A DNA stretch of 64,000 nucleotides, taken from Atherinomorus stipes (Eukaryota > Chordata > Actinopteri > Atheriniformes > Atherinidae). This document shows positions 50,931 to 63,799 of the stretch, piece after piece (within the stretch, counting starts at the first letter, position 1; the number at the start of each line of letters is the position of its first letter). The stretch lies in assembly GCA_023101725.1 (NCBI GenBank), contig JALJCO010001220.1, positions 372,001 to 436,000 of the forward strand, written 5' to 3'. The notes beneath the pieces were generated by a model. That model saw only the letters and a list, made by a program, of their open reading frames with translations, searched no databases and had not been told where the DNA came from. The position numbers and the translations under genes are program-made.

Positions 50931-51239
50931 CTTCATCATCTGTCATTCTGCATGCTGTGTGTGCAGACCTGGTTGATGCATTGCTTCCATGCAGCAGCTA
51001 CAAACCACAGTCACGCTCGTACATTTAACCCTTTGGTGTATAGTGATAACAGTTTTTATGGTGACCCCACGCAGACACATCTTTATGACTGTCTAGCAAT
51101 ATTTGTGATTCGACCAATTGTGTGATTTTGTCATCCAAAAGTGTCCATGCGTCCTTTGAGTAATAAGATTCTATATAAAACTAATACAAACAAACTATAG
51201 AGGCAAAGAAAAAAAAGAAGGAAATTCCCGTCTGTCTTT

Positions 51240-51728
51240 TCCTGCTCCAGTGCGTCGTGCGCAGCGCAGTGTTGGTGTTACCACCGGGAGCGGTGCACAT
51301 TTTCTATCGGTCTGAGTAGAGGACCACAGCACCTGAGGCGGCGGACAAATTAAAGGAGGACGAGACCCTCGTGTCTGACAGCCGAAGAAGAAAAAGACAC
51401 TGCGGGTTTTCTGCTTATTTTCAAAGCTCTCTTATCCCAAAGCACCGAGGCGGGAGGAAAGACGGTCAAACCTGATGTCCCGTTTTATGGAGTGCTGATT
51501 TGCATTATTCATTTTCTCACACTCAGTGTTTGGACGGTCAGAGAGGATTCGATCGTGTAGCATTTTTCATCGGCCTATCTGTTTTTTTTTTATAATAATT
51601 GCTGCGGGGTGAGGAAATAGCTTTCATTGCCCGCTGTTACATAACCGAGTGGCTTTAGCTGTCCAAGGTGCTGAACTGAACGGTCGAAACCTATAACGGG
51701 ACGAGCTGTGGGGAATTCTCAACCTTGC
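51240..51728 (+). other. snap91: snap91 non-coding leader exon (5' limit inferred)
   Basis: GC-richer unique sequence ending AACCTTGC before donor GTAAGTCT at 51729. The next exon follows acceptor CACACAG at 51843. The 5' end is not marked by a TATA box and is a guess from base composition. Confidence 0.5.
51655..51675 (-). promoter_or_regulatory. RE1/NRSE (REST-binding) site in snap91 leader
   Basis: The plus strand reads GCTGTCC, two variable bases, then GGTGCTGAA (51658-51675), which is the full conserved core of the reverse-complement RE1 consensus. Only the three outermost positions (51655-51657) differ. REST silences neuronal genes outside neurons, and SNAP91 is neuron-enriched. Confidence 0.65.
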
Positions 51729-52002
51729 GTAAGTCTACTCATGTCAAAGCGCACGTTATCAACGTGACCTCAAGATTCAGTGCGAAAATAACGTGTATAT
51801 GATGGTTTTAGTACGTTTTGTTTATCTTTTTTCGCCCACACAGGTCACAGGCCTTTAGATCGGGAGGAGGAAAGCACTGGATTTCATCTTACTAAAACCG
51901 ACGGGAAGCCGCTGGGTTATAATCAAATACATAGCCTGTTTTTTCTTTACTTCGACCCGTGGTTAAATAAAATCCTGAGGTGGTCGATTCAGCGGAGAGA
52001 AA

Positions 52003-55000
52003 ATGTCGGGGCAAACGCTCACGGATCGCATCGCCGCTGCGCAGTACCAGCTAACGGGATCAGATATGGCCCGGGCTGTCTGCAAAGCCACCACTCATGA
52101 AGTGATGGCGCCCAAGAAAAAGCACCTGGAATGTAAGTGCAGTCATTTTCCCATCTTTTACAAATGCATATACCTTGGGAAGACCTTGGCTGTAGCATGC
52201 TTATACACAGTTACACATAGTCACGTGCATTCAGCAAAATTATGAACAATTATTTTTTCATTTCTTTATCTTAATTGGGTGTGGTACGATGAAGAAATGA
52301 TGAAACCATGGTGATGACCCCTTTGATGACCTTTTGTGTCAGGGAAGATGATTTAAACCTTGCAGTAGAAAGGGAGAGCGGGAGAGAGCAACAGGGTGGG
52401 AAAAGAAGTCATAATTTAAGACAGACTGACAATAAAGATGAATTCTCTTTTTCTTTTCCTTTAAAATCACTTTTATCCAACTTCACACTGAAACAGAGCT
52501 CAACACAGGCAATAAGAACTGTGAACCTGTGCATGTATGCATCGGTTTCAAGCTAGGATGCTCTCCGAGCAACATGCACTCTAAACTCTTGGCAAGTTTG
52601 GGTCAGTATTGGACTGTAAAATCACAGCTGAATGAAACCATCACAGCTTCATTGACACATCTAGAGATGACAGCAGAAGCCACTTTATGACAAATCATGA
52701 TTAGTCACTATGATCCACCACAAATACTGAGTCAAACCAAAGCAGTGGTGTGGCACTGAATACAGATGACTGGAGGTCTGGTTGGCTCTGTGCTTCTCCT
52801 TGTGTGTCCCTCTGCTTCTGTGTGCTTTCATGACTGGACATGTCTGGTGCGTCTTGTACCAGGACCTTATATCTTGTGATCTGCTCCCCTGCTGAATAAT
52901 TTAATAATGAGCCAATGGCTGCCTTGCATTATTTACACAGCCAAAGGTGACAAGGCTAAAGCTAGAATGCTCCAGAGACCATTGGTTCATCATTTTTGGT
53001 TGCCCCTCTTTGTTGTTGTCTGTCTTTATCTTCCAAACTGTGCATTATTGGACTTGCAATGCTGTTTAGCCAACTGCCATTTTTCCATCTCTGCAGATAT
53101 TATGATATTACTACAGTGCAGATCTGTACAACCGTCTTATTTAAATGTCAAACACACTAAGCTACGGGCAAAATATTTTTCCATTTGATTTTTAATTGAT
53201 GAAGTTATGTTGTGTCTGTTTCTTGGACTATTCAACAGGCATCTTGTATGTAGGCCACTGTGCCTCTTTTGCAGTCTAGGCTGAGAAAAATTTCTCACCT
53301 CAAAACAAACATGAAAAAATCCCTGTAGAACCATTAGGACCAATTAAAAGATTGAAAATAGCAACTAAAAACTCAAATTGAACTGAAAAATCCAACTAAA
53401 AATTGTCCTTGCTTATAGCTGAAATTCATTGAAGCATATAACCAGGCAGCTGTGAGGTTATTGCTTTCTGACATATACACAGTGACCCTTGGGGTGGACA
53501 TGCATGCCATGTTGTCAGTGGTGGTCATACAGTGTAGTTGTCATGGCAACAGATTGAGAGTGTCAGGGTATGCCACTCTAATGATAGAGGAGGACTTTGA
53601 GGAGGAAGAGGCAAATGATATACTTGCCATCTAATTGAAAACACAATCACAGTGGTGGCTTAGCTTTGTAATCAAAACTCAGCGTTTGTGCAAATATTAC
53701 CAACTCTACCGTTGAAAGTGCCGTTTTAGGAGGGAAAATGATAACACTGATCGTCATGGGACAAAATATCAAAGTGTTTTGAGTTGAAATGTGTTTATCT
53801 CTTTAACAGTCACAAGTACCTGTAGATGTGGAATTCAGCTGCAAAATAATAATGACAACAGTTGCACATGGATGCATGAATTTCTCCTGTACGGAACAAA
53901 AAAAACATATTTTGCCTCTTGGCCTTAAACAGCTATGTTTAATTTATTATAAAACAAAGACTTTGGTGAAACTCGTGTCAAAGTTGTGTCTCCTTAACAA
54001 AGACATGACTGGACATGGCAAATAAAAGACACACTCAGTGGAGGACACATGTTGCCAACCTCTAGTGAACATGTTGAATTTATTCAAGGCAGCAGACTTA
54101 ATATGAAGTCTTGCCAACACGCTAGGTGATGTTTTGATGACTATTTTTTGTGAAAGTTCACAAAACAAACATCTTTAGATTCATTATCAATGTTTTTTTT
54201 TTTTTTTATTGAAAACCTAAAACTTTACATAGAATCATCAGTTTGAATACACGTACAGTGGTTATGTTATCTTATATTTTCATTATAAGTAGATAATATC
54301 AATAAAAAGTTGCAAACAAGTAAGCTTGAGAGAACGAGAATGATTCAGCCTTTTTATTAATCTGTTTTCAAACTGAGTGGCAAACGCTACAAATACACTC
54401 TCATGACCTGGATATCTATTAAACTGTTAATCTCACACCTGCAGGCTTTATCGGATATCAAGAAATGTTATGTTACTTCCAGAAGTGAAGACATTAGATT
54501 ATAGCTAATGGGTTCCCTAATTGTTTATACCATGGTTTGGTGTAGTGACATCAAACAAATACATGACAGTTGTGTGGTGGTAAACTAGCAGGTTTTCTAG
54601 CGTTGGACGCAAACTTGAAGTCTGTAAGGTAACCTTTTACGGCGTTAAAAGAACTAGTTTGATTTTTCTCCCTGTAGTTCAATCTGTTTTTTCTCTTTGT
54701 TTATTGCCCCAAAATTCAAGCAATCGTTGTTTTGTTTAAATGAATGCACGGTTTAACAGCACAACCCAGTCCTAAAAGTCATGATATGGCAGTGTAAATA
54801 TTTTCTGTGAGGGTCTGATCTTTGGAGGTGGACCTACACAGTTTGCAGCATGCACAGACGGTCAATCCTGGTCCAATTTTCAAACATACAAAATATAGAC
54901 AAGTGTGCTGTGACTATCTTTATCTTGACTTTTCTGGCTACCATTAAAGTGGTTTGTTGTGTAACTGTACAACACAACTTTGCTGGTCAGACTCAGTCAC

Positions 55001-58000
55001 AAAGTAGAAAAAATAGATGGACACACTTGCACAGCATGAGGTCCCACAGTTCACTCTTTGTGCCTTCCTCCAGGCTGTGGATTACCGTAAGAGTCTTTAT
55101 TTAGCTCTGCCAATCCTCATTACGCACACAAGTTGTATGTCAGTGTGTGTCTGTTTCAGGTGATGATACCATAACAGAAACCATGGATTATAGCCCATGA
55201 TATGGCCCATTTAGCAATACTTTAACACTTGCAGAAAGATAAAATTAGACCTACATGCATATTCGCTCAGAGCTGAATGTCTGAGAAAAAACAAAGCTGG
55301 GATGATTCTGTGTTCATGATGCGAGTAAAAATATTGGCTTATAGTGTTGCCAATGTCATGATAATGTTATATAATCACATTTCACCATGTCTGTGTATGT
55401 GTGCCATTTGAAAAGGCTGCAGGGGGTTTTAGGGAAAGGAAATATAATCAAACACAGGGGAAAAGGATGATGGACGGAAAGGATCAAATAAGATCGAAAA
55501 AATTCCTGGAGAATACAAAAGTCTACAGTTGGAGAGAGAGAGGTGTCACAGAGAGCCAGACGGAAAAATAAAAGGACAAAAGTTGCAGCAGCCTTCATTA
55601 AACATAAAAACATCAGGCTTCATTAGTGCGGTTACTGTGTGGCTGTTGCCATCTGGTCAAGCTGCACAGACGGATTGAAGTCTAATTACCTTCAAAAACA
55701 TCTGAAGAAGATCTGAGATTACACTATCAACGTAAAGCCAGATAAAATATTCACATGGTTTTAGCTTCATTTCAATTATTTTAACTGGTATTGTTCTGTC
55801 CAGTTTGTGCCAGGGGGAATCATCATTGCCGTCTAACATCCTACAGACTCTGCAACAAAAAGCTGATAAGGGCAATGTACAGGTTGTGTGAGGTGTGAAT
55901 GTGTGCTGTGATGGGGGTGGGTGGTGAGACATCCATCACAGAAAGACTAGGATCAGTGATTAGTATTAATCTGTTTACATGCCCTAACTGTGGAAACCCC
56001 CAACCCCCCTCATCCAACCTGCTGCCTCAAACAGCTTCACTACTCTAGCTCCTGTCTCTTCATTTCCCGCACACTCATCTGACTCCTTATTTGTCTCTCT
56101 GCTCCCTCTATTCATCCTTTACTTATCACCTTGCTGTATTTTTGTTCTGGTTGAACTTAAAGTGGAGAACCTATTTGAGGCAATCCAAGGTCCATCGAGT
56201 GTAACAGCCTTCATTTTTCTCTATTAGCATTGATGTCTGCCAGCAGTTGCTGCACTATCTGTCTGTATGGACACACACTGATTCCTGCCTTTATTTGTTC
56301 AGACATCACTGCCAGCGAGACAAACCAAAAATGAATTTATAGTTATTGAGGTATTCTAGGTTAGCAAACACCCTGAAATAAGCAACTCAATTTAGAAAGT
56401 GAAAGAAAAAGATATTTCACACCAGTGTGTGCTTGCTTTTTCAGTTTCTGTGGCTGCATGGCTGTCTGGCTCTTTTTGCCTCATGACCCAAAACTCATTT
56501 CATGAGGCAAAGAATAAATAAAATGTAAAAGACAATAATTAGTTTAAAAAAAATTGATTATTTCTGATACAGCATGGTTAAAGAACATGCATCAAGTATA
56601 GTAGAAGGAAATCTCACACCTGTATAACAAAAGCAGTTTGATATTATAAATTATTAGTGTCACATCTCAAACATGGGATTGTGAAACCTTTGTTATTTTT
56701 GCATTGTGATGCTTTAATTTCTTTAACATGATTGACAAAAAAAATCTCACTCAGCAAAACTTATGTCTTCCATGATATATTTCTCAAACTGGGCTTCAGT
56801 AACATAAAACCAGTTTCCTTAATTAACAATTTTGATATTTTACTTTTCTTTAAAACCATATTTTTAATCAAAGGTTATATATTATATTTAAACCAAACCA
56901 AAATAATAGGACTACCTGCCACCTATCACATATTGATAGCATGGTTGGGAAAGGCTTTTATTTTAAACTGAACCATGTTTTCTTAACCCTAACCAAGTTA
57001 TGTCAACTAAACTAAACAAAACAGCAGGTGGGAAAGAAACCAGACTACGTCTCAACAAGGTATGAACCAAGGTTCTTGGTGGTCCTGTTTGCTGTCTGAA
57101 AATACAAGCACACTTAGATGCAAAAGGTTGACTGCAAACTGTACTTGTCACTGGCTTTTAGAAAAAAAAAAGAAAAAAAAAAAAAAAAAAAAAAAAAGAA
57201 AAAGCCAACTGTTTCTCTACAGCAATGTGGGAGTGCTGGAGAATAATCTGTCATGGCAACCTGAAATGAGAAACAAATTCATAGATTCATTCCTTCTAAA
57301 ATTCTAGCAGCCAGACTAGAGCTGATAAAACTAAACCCATTGATAACTCATTAATCTCTGACAAACCTCGCTGAGTTTCAGGTTGTCCAGTATGATGACT
57401 TCCTGATCTTGTGTTACAGTAAATTAACCATTTGTCTTAAAATGTAAAGATTAATCAGTAATTAATACTGATTAGTCTTTGTGAATCTATACAGTTTGTC
57501 TTACTGTCTCAATTTCTGCCTCTTGCACTTGGAGCAGGGGTGGGCAATGGTCCTCGAGAGGCGGCATCCTGCAGGTATTGGGAGTTTCCCTGTGACTTGT
57601 TCAGAGCTAGACATCAAGCTCTGCACAATAACCTATTGATTGGAGTCAGGTGTGCTGCAGGAGGGAAACTCCTAATACCTGCAGGATGCCGGCCCTCGGG
57701 GACCAGAGTTTCCCACACCTGCCTTAGAGTGCTATAGCATAAAAATGAAAAACTTATTAGAGTTTTACCAACAGACCAGTCTAACCACACCCATTGTGGA
57801 ATATGGCAGGTGCAGATACTTTGTATAGTCATGAAAATTAAGCTTGTTTTTTCTTCCTCATGACACAAATTGGACCATATCCATTTTAGAACTTGACTAT
57901 CTCCTGATTTCAACCACACACCTGGAAAGTTTCATGTCTGCATCCTGCTTCTGCATCTTGATGGTACATTTCCTTTGAAAAAAATCTAGTTGCAACCAGT

Positions 58001-61000
58001 CTCATGAAGTTGCAAAACAACTGCCAAAGTACTAAAAGCTTCTTTTGTGACTACATGTGCTGTCCTTGTGTAAAAGTAAATCTTAAACACAGAGTTATTT
58101 ATCTGGATCATTAAGAAAATGTGTTAAAGCCGGGTTTATACAGTATGTCTACTCCTCCTGCTGCACCTGCACGCTTTGTGTCCCATTTGGTGTTTACACA
58201 GCAGTCTGAACACTTCTGGAGATGTTTCTGTCTCACTGTCAACCAGGGATGTGATAACCAGGGGAGGAGATGACAAAGCATTTTCTCTTTCTCTGCATTG
58301 TCAGTGTGTGTGCCGGCATATTTGTGTGAATGTGTGTGTGGGCTTCTGTGCCAATATCATTTCATATCTGTATCAGGTTTTCCTTGTGGCTTAAAATTCT
58401 TATGGGTGTCTAGAGCAGCTCTGCTGGTGAACACGTTGCTTTCTCAATTTATCCAAATCTAATCAGAGCCATTAAATCAAAGCAGCAAACTGTATTTAGA
58501 GATTTTTCTTTGAATACAGCCCCCTCCCGTCCCGTATGTGTTTCGTGGTACTAGATAGAAGGGAAGCTTTGGCAGATTAAAACATCTCAGCACCTTTCTG
58601 GCTGTGTTGCAGACCTGGTGTCAGCTACCAATACCACCAACGTGAACATCCCTCAAATGGCGGACACACTTTTTGAGCGAGCCACCAACGCCAGCTGGGT
58701 GGTCGTCTTCAAGGCCCTCGTTACCACTCATCACATGTGTGTCCACGGCAACGAGGTTAGTGAGCGCCATGCAGTTACAGATATGGCTAAATATCTGTGC
58801 CGCTTACATTTCTCATGACAAGATAAAGTAGAATTGGGCACTTTTTTCTGCATCATAATGAATGAGGTCACTTTCATAAGGATAATGTTTCACAGATAAA
58901 CACATGTTTTGACCATAATTGCTAAAATACAGTAAAGACAGTGTTCCACATGGGAATATTACTTTGGGAAAAGCTGCAAAATTTGAAAATTGGAAAAGTG
59001 TGTGATTGCAATGTTGATTTTACTGAATTAGTAACGGTGCTTCTCTTCCTTAGAGGTTCATTCAGTATCTGGCTTCCAGGACCTCCTTGTTCAACCTCAG
59101 CAATTTCATTGACAAAACCGGCTCTCATGGTATGAATAGAATATTGATATATTAATTAAATGTACAGCATGCTACAAAATGAATAAAACAGCAAAGATAT
59201 GCATGAAAAAAGACATCTGACAAATAATAAAAGTGTGCGTGTAAAGTGTAAAAAACAGTGTAAAATTCCCATCCCCACACAAACTAATACACACACGTAC
59301 ACGTACATGCAAACAGGTGTTAATATCTAACGGGTCTATTGTTCAAGCACTTAATCACAATGTGTTTTTTTTTTTCTGGTAACAAATTTTATTGCTTCAT
59401 AAAGTGTTTTCACAATTTCCCCACTTCTTATTCTTATTTTTAAGCATATTTAGGTGTCTTTATGTTGGTTTATGTATACAGTATAGAGGCCTAAACATAG
59501 TAATACTAAACCACCAGCTGCAAAATTTAAAAGAAAAAAAAAACATTAAAAGTGATCAGAAATTCTCAAATGTCTCTGGTTGCTTTAGGTAATATATTCC
59601 TGGCATCACCATGAATACTAAGAAAAAGAAATTGTCACAGCTTCCAGAATAACTATAAAGGCAGGCTGATGTAAGATGAACCTCAGACTAGTGGAAAGAC
59701 AAAGATAGGAGTTCATTTTACTGCAATTTGCATGTTGTAAGCATAATTACTAATATAATATTGGCAATTTTAAACATTAAATTCCAGAAAACTTACAATG
59801 GAGAACATGAAACATCCCCCTGCATGAAAATTATTCTTATCATAAACAAATTATGCTCATATTGGGAAAAGATAAACAAATTTGACGGTGTTTTATTTCT
59901 AAAGATAAAAGGCAAAAATAATAAAGGCTGTTAAATTTCCATTAAACACTTCCTGGTTTTAATCTCTCTCTCTTTCTCTGTCTGTCTGTTCAGGCTATGA
60001 TATGTCTACGTTCATCAGGAGGTATGGACGGTACCTGAATGAGAAAGCCTTTGCCTACCGCCAGATGGCTTTTGACTTCACCAGAGTCAAGAAAGGGTAT
60101 GATAACATCAGATGTCATCCTCAGCCACATACCTCTTCTCTCATTCCACAGTCCCTCTTTTAAGCCCATGTCACTCAGCAACCTATTCAGTATTAATTGC
60201 ATTTTTAATGTCTTTGCCCGTGATGTCCCTCTGTATAAATTGCTGTCTGTGTTGCATCCTGCAGGGCTGAGGGAGTGATGAGAACCATGACCACTGAGAA
60301 GCTGCTGAAAGGAATGCCAGTTCTGCAGACTCAGATTGACACGCTCCTGGAGTTTGATGTGGGTCTTTACTTTAATTTTTCTCCCTGGTTTTTATCTTTA
60401 ATGTCTTATCCTCATTTTATCCACCCGTGTCCCCTCAGGTTCATCCCAAGGAGCTGAACAATGGGATCATCAATGCTGCGTTCCTGCTTCTCTTCAAGGA
60501 CTTGGTCAAACTGTTTGCTTCCTACAACGATGGCATCATCAACCTATTAGGTCAGTTGTCTTCAAACAATCAGTGAAGTAGTCATAGGTGGCAAAAATTT
60601 AATCAGCATGTTTCTGAGCTCTCAAACCTTTTTGTTATGCACAGAGAAATTCTTCAAGATGAAAAAAAAATGAATGTAAGGAGGCCTTGGAGATTTATAA
60701 GAGGTTCTTGACCAGGGTGACAAAAATTGGGGAATTCATGAAGCTGGCTGAGGTAGGTAGCTTCATTTACTAAGCTTCATTGATTGTCTGCAGTGTTATG
60801 TTGGTTTTTATTGTATTTTTCCCTTAACAGACAGTCGGAGTGGACAAAAACGACATTCCTGACATCAACTATGTAAGTTGCATCTCATGGTGGCTCATCA
60901 GTAATCATTGTTTTTTCCAGTCAGTGGAAGATATGGAATCAGGAATTTGAGGCACATGAATGATGTTAATTCCTCCTAAACACACAGACACACACACACG

Positions 61001-63799
61001 AACACGCATACACAGAAGCTCATGTCTCACCCACCGCCGTCTCCTCACTCAGTGTCTCCACCCAGGGGTTGTGGTGGATCTAGCTGACTCAGATGATGAA
61101 GACTGCCCCTTTAAACCAGTTGAGGACCCGGTAACCGCAGAAACAAAGGGTGCCCTGGCTGAGTGCCTGTTTAACTACAGGATGAAGTGTCGGCATGTTG
61201 AGCTTATAATTTGATCTGATAAAACCAATGAGTGTGGTTGTGTATTTGCAGTGTGGAGTGACTTTTCCAAATCTTTGGGGTTAACTAATTGTTACAGTGT
61301 TGGGAATTAATAATTCCTTGGTGACTCAGTTTTGACTTTCTATCTTTGTGTGCTAGGCTCCCAGCAGTATCCTGGAGTCTCTGGAAACACATATGAACGG
61401 TCTTGAGGATGTAAAAGGTGGAAAGAAGGGGTAAGCCAGTGTTTGAAGTTATTTCAATTTTTCTCAGAGCAAAAGGATTGGAATTGCATAAAAACTAAAG
61501 CAAATGAAGCTAAGCTCTGAGAAGCTCTCCCCTTCTCCTGCTTCCATTTTTCTGAGTTGTCTCCCCTTTTTATTCTATCTTTTTGACCAAGATAATATTT
61601 ATCTACATATCCAGAATCTGTCATTCAAGCTTCACGTCAAACGCCTCAGTTTCCTCTGAAAATGTGTAGTCGGAATATTTGTTCACTTCTAAACATATAA
61701 GGTGCTGCAAATTTATGATGTATCCCAGGGTTCTTGTTGTCTGTCAGGTAGCACTCATACTGAGAATGTGAAAGCAAAGTATGCAGATGTAGACATTTAG
61801 ACATAATTATGTGTCTTAAATCAAACTCTAACCTAGTACTTTCATTTCTTGATCCTGAGAGCTCAGTACAAATGTAAGGAGTTGCGAGAGGAAGGGAAGT
61901 AACAACAGTGATGATTTATTGCATGTTAGGTGATACCTTCCTGCATCCCTTCCTTCCTAATTAGTGTTTGCAGCCAGTTTAACACCATTTACACATCATA
62001 AGGACTTCAGGACATTGGCATGCTGACAAACTGAAACTTCACCTGTATTTCTATAGGAGAAACAGTCAGAAAGATGGAAGGTTTCTTAATATTTTGAGCA
62101 TTGCGAAAAGGGGTGGGAAACTCCGGTCCTCGAGGGCTGGCATCCTGCAGGTATTAGGAGTTTTCCTGTGGCAACACACCTTGTTACACATTGACTGGAG
62201 TTAGGTGTGTTGCAGCAGGGACACTCCTAATACCTGCAGGATGTCAGCTCTCGAGGACTGCAGTTGTCCACCCTTGATTTAGAAAGTGCAGTGGTATTTG
62301 GTGTGTAACAACCGTAGTATTACATAATCTGTCATAAGATCAGGCTCAGAATAGAATAAAATAAAATACAGATTTGTAATTTCCCACAATATGAAAGCAT
62401 GAATGATTCAGCAGGAAAAACGGCTATTTGTGTCATTTCCCTTAACCCCTCCTCTCTCTATTCTCCTTTATGTTGATTTGGAAACACCAGTGAAGGGTGA
62501 GCATATGTTGTATCTTTTGTTTGGATTTTACTAACTGCTTAGTGTAGATGTATTTGCTGTCACACAACCCACCCCCAAGGTAATTTTTACACATTATTCA
62601 CATGTGAATTATGTAAGTGAACGTTATGCATATTAACTTCTACAATGAACATAGTTCACATGTGGAAATGTGTGTGTTGGTGATGTGATCTCATGTGTGA
62701 TTATTTAGAGGGACACATGTTTGAGATACATGTGTCTTGTCATATGCAATGTGAATCACAAGTGAAGGTTTTTTTTTTCCTAAGTGAAGGTGATTAGAAA
62801 TGAAGGCTTTGTTCAGTCTTGTTCAGGATTTAGTTGTTTTTCTTGCACATAACTTACATTTAATCTACAGTACAAGATGTCACTTTGGAAATAAACCCTT
62901 CATATGATCACATGTGATGACATCAACAGTATATTATTCATTTGATCTCCTGAGGAAAATGATCAATCTAAAGTCTGTGACCAGTAGTACTGCTAATTTA
63001 TAATAAGTCACTTACAACCCTCCCTCTTGTCCTTTTTCAGGTCTCCAACAAAGGTAAGAAGAAGATATTGAATTGTGCTTACTTTCCACTGTGCTCTTTT
63101 TTCTGATGCACCACCAAAATGTTCATCCTCATCTGTTGTTCTAGGGGTCTCCAACAAACAACGTGTCTCCAACGTCAACTCCTGCCAAATCTTCAAATGC
63201 TGTTCCCACACTGCAGCCTCCTCCTGGGGATGGTGCCGGTGCAGCAGCTCCAGCTGCTCCTGAACCAGCAGAAGAGTAAGTTCTCATTTTCTTCATTCCC
63301 GTCTTTCTGTGATGATGTCCATAACTCTGATTAAGCCAAAAAGTAACAAGAGCATGAGTTGCATAATACTAAAAGAGTTCAGCACTTTGTGTTGTGTGGA
63401 AGCATCATGTCGATCGGTTATAAGATTTAGATATAAATCATTCATATTTTAAAAGAATTAATATATTTTGTAGGTTTTTCCTACATTTCTAACTTTTTTT
63501 TTTCTCTTAATAAGCTCCAAGTTAGATTAGATCTCCATATTCTTAATAAATAAATAAATAAAAACCTGACTGTGTGCACACTCTAGTTCTCTGTTGGACC
63601 TGGATCCGTTGTCCTCCTCTGGTCCTGCAGCACCATCAGCTGCTCCAACATCTTGGGGAGGTGAGTGACTTGTTCCAGTCAAATCTATTCATTATCAACA
63701 TCATCCATCTTCCAGAGTCAACTAATATTATCATCAAAATGTTGTGAAAATATTCTTCTTCTCCCTGATTTTCTGCTTCCATAGATCTTCTTGGGTCAG
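52003..63799 (+). CDS. snap91: AP180 clathrin coat assembly protein, 5' half; gene continues beyond the window
   Basis: Synaptic endocytosis adaptor binding phosphoinositides, clathrin and AP2. Coding exons: 52003-52132, 58613-58755, 59054-59129, 59994-60096, 60265-60358, 60439-60550, 60645-60752, 60831-60872, 61357-61430, (62491-62496), 63041-63053, 63145-63275, 63587-63660, 63785-63799. The ANTH domain starts [20 protein letters not shown]; the lipid-binding cluster KKKH is at residues 38-41. Segments [36 protein letters not shown] and [10 protein letters not shown] are diagnostic, and the downstream S/P/A-rich part reaches LLDLDPLS and SWGDLLGSG. Exon 7 carries nine A after ATG where eight keep the frame, giving a stop; all other phases agree, so an indel artefact is likeliest. 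Intron 1 is 6.5 kb. AP180 rather than PICALM is favoured by the DIPD and WGDLLG parts. Teleost a/b paralogy is unresolved. Confidence 0.9.
57162..57203. repeat. A-rich run
   Basis: Nearly pure A tract with three G interruptions. Confidence 0.85.
57535..57721. mobile_element. hAT-like foldback MITE, copy 1
   Basis: The 187 bp element starts CAGGGGTGGGCAA; its right end read inward is CAGGTGTGGGAAA. Long arms pair (GGCATCCTGCAGGTATTGGG against its inverted copy near 57675-57695). Flanks ACTTGGAG (57527-57534) and CCTTAGAG (57722-57729) match at 6 of 8 positions, fitting a decayed 8 bp hAT duplication. Confidence 0.75.
61053..61130 (+). CDS. snap91: Candidate alternative cassette exon of snap91
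   Basis: A 78 nt open segment follows a strong pyrimidine tract and acceptor CACTCAG and ends GACCCG before GTAACC. It starts and ends in phase 0, exactly as exons 8 and 9 require, and would insert 26 acidic residues ([19 protein letters not shown] followed by FKPVEDP) after DIPDINY. I know of no mammalian AP180 or PICALM counterpart. The donor is moderate, so it may be a chance open frame. Confidence 0.35.
62108..62276. mobile_element. hAT-like foldback MITE, copy 2
   Basis: A 169 bp relative of the element at 57535-57721, sharing GGTCCTCGAGGGC, GGCATCCTGCAGGTATTAGG and CTCCTAATACCTGCAGGATG. Flanks ATTGCGAA (62100-62107) and ATTTAGAA (62277-62284) match at 6 of 8 positions. Lies in a snap91 intron, between exon 9 and the candidate microexon. 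Confidence 0.75.
62491..62496 (+). CDS. snap91: Candidate 6-nt microexon of snap91
   Basis: TGAAGG sits between acceptor CACCAG and donor GTGAGC, with a long pyrimidine tract upstream (62450-62470). It preserves frame, turning KKG-SPTK into KKGEG-SPTK, which recalls NNEGSG in mammalian AP180. Neuronal genes often use such microexons. Confidence 0.4.
63041..63053 (+). CDS. snap91: 13-nt mini-exon of snap91
   Basis: GTCTCCAACAAAG between TTTTTCAG and GTAAGA, coding SPTK. It is needed to keep phase between exon 9 (ending GG) and the exon at 63145. The same 12 bases recur at the start of that next exon, suggesting local duplication. Confidence 0.7.

Larger units (their letters stand above)
52133..58612 (+). 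other. snap91 intron 1
   Basis: This 6.5 kb intron has GT at 52133 and AG at 58611-58612. It contains the foldback hAT-like element at 57535-57721 and a poly(A) run at 57162-57203. Otherwise it is unique AT-rich DNA with no supported gene; the ORFs in it lack domain similarity. Confidence 0.7.

Noticed and set aside
61131..61214. Continuation of the open frame beyond the candidate cassette exon
   Set aside because: A longer exon would need a donor after 61130 that is not present in a good context, and the frame soon ends.
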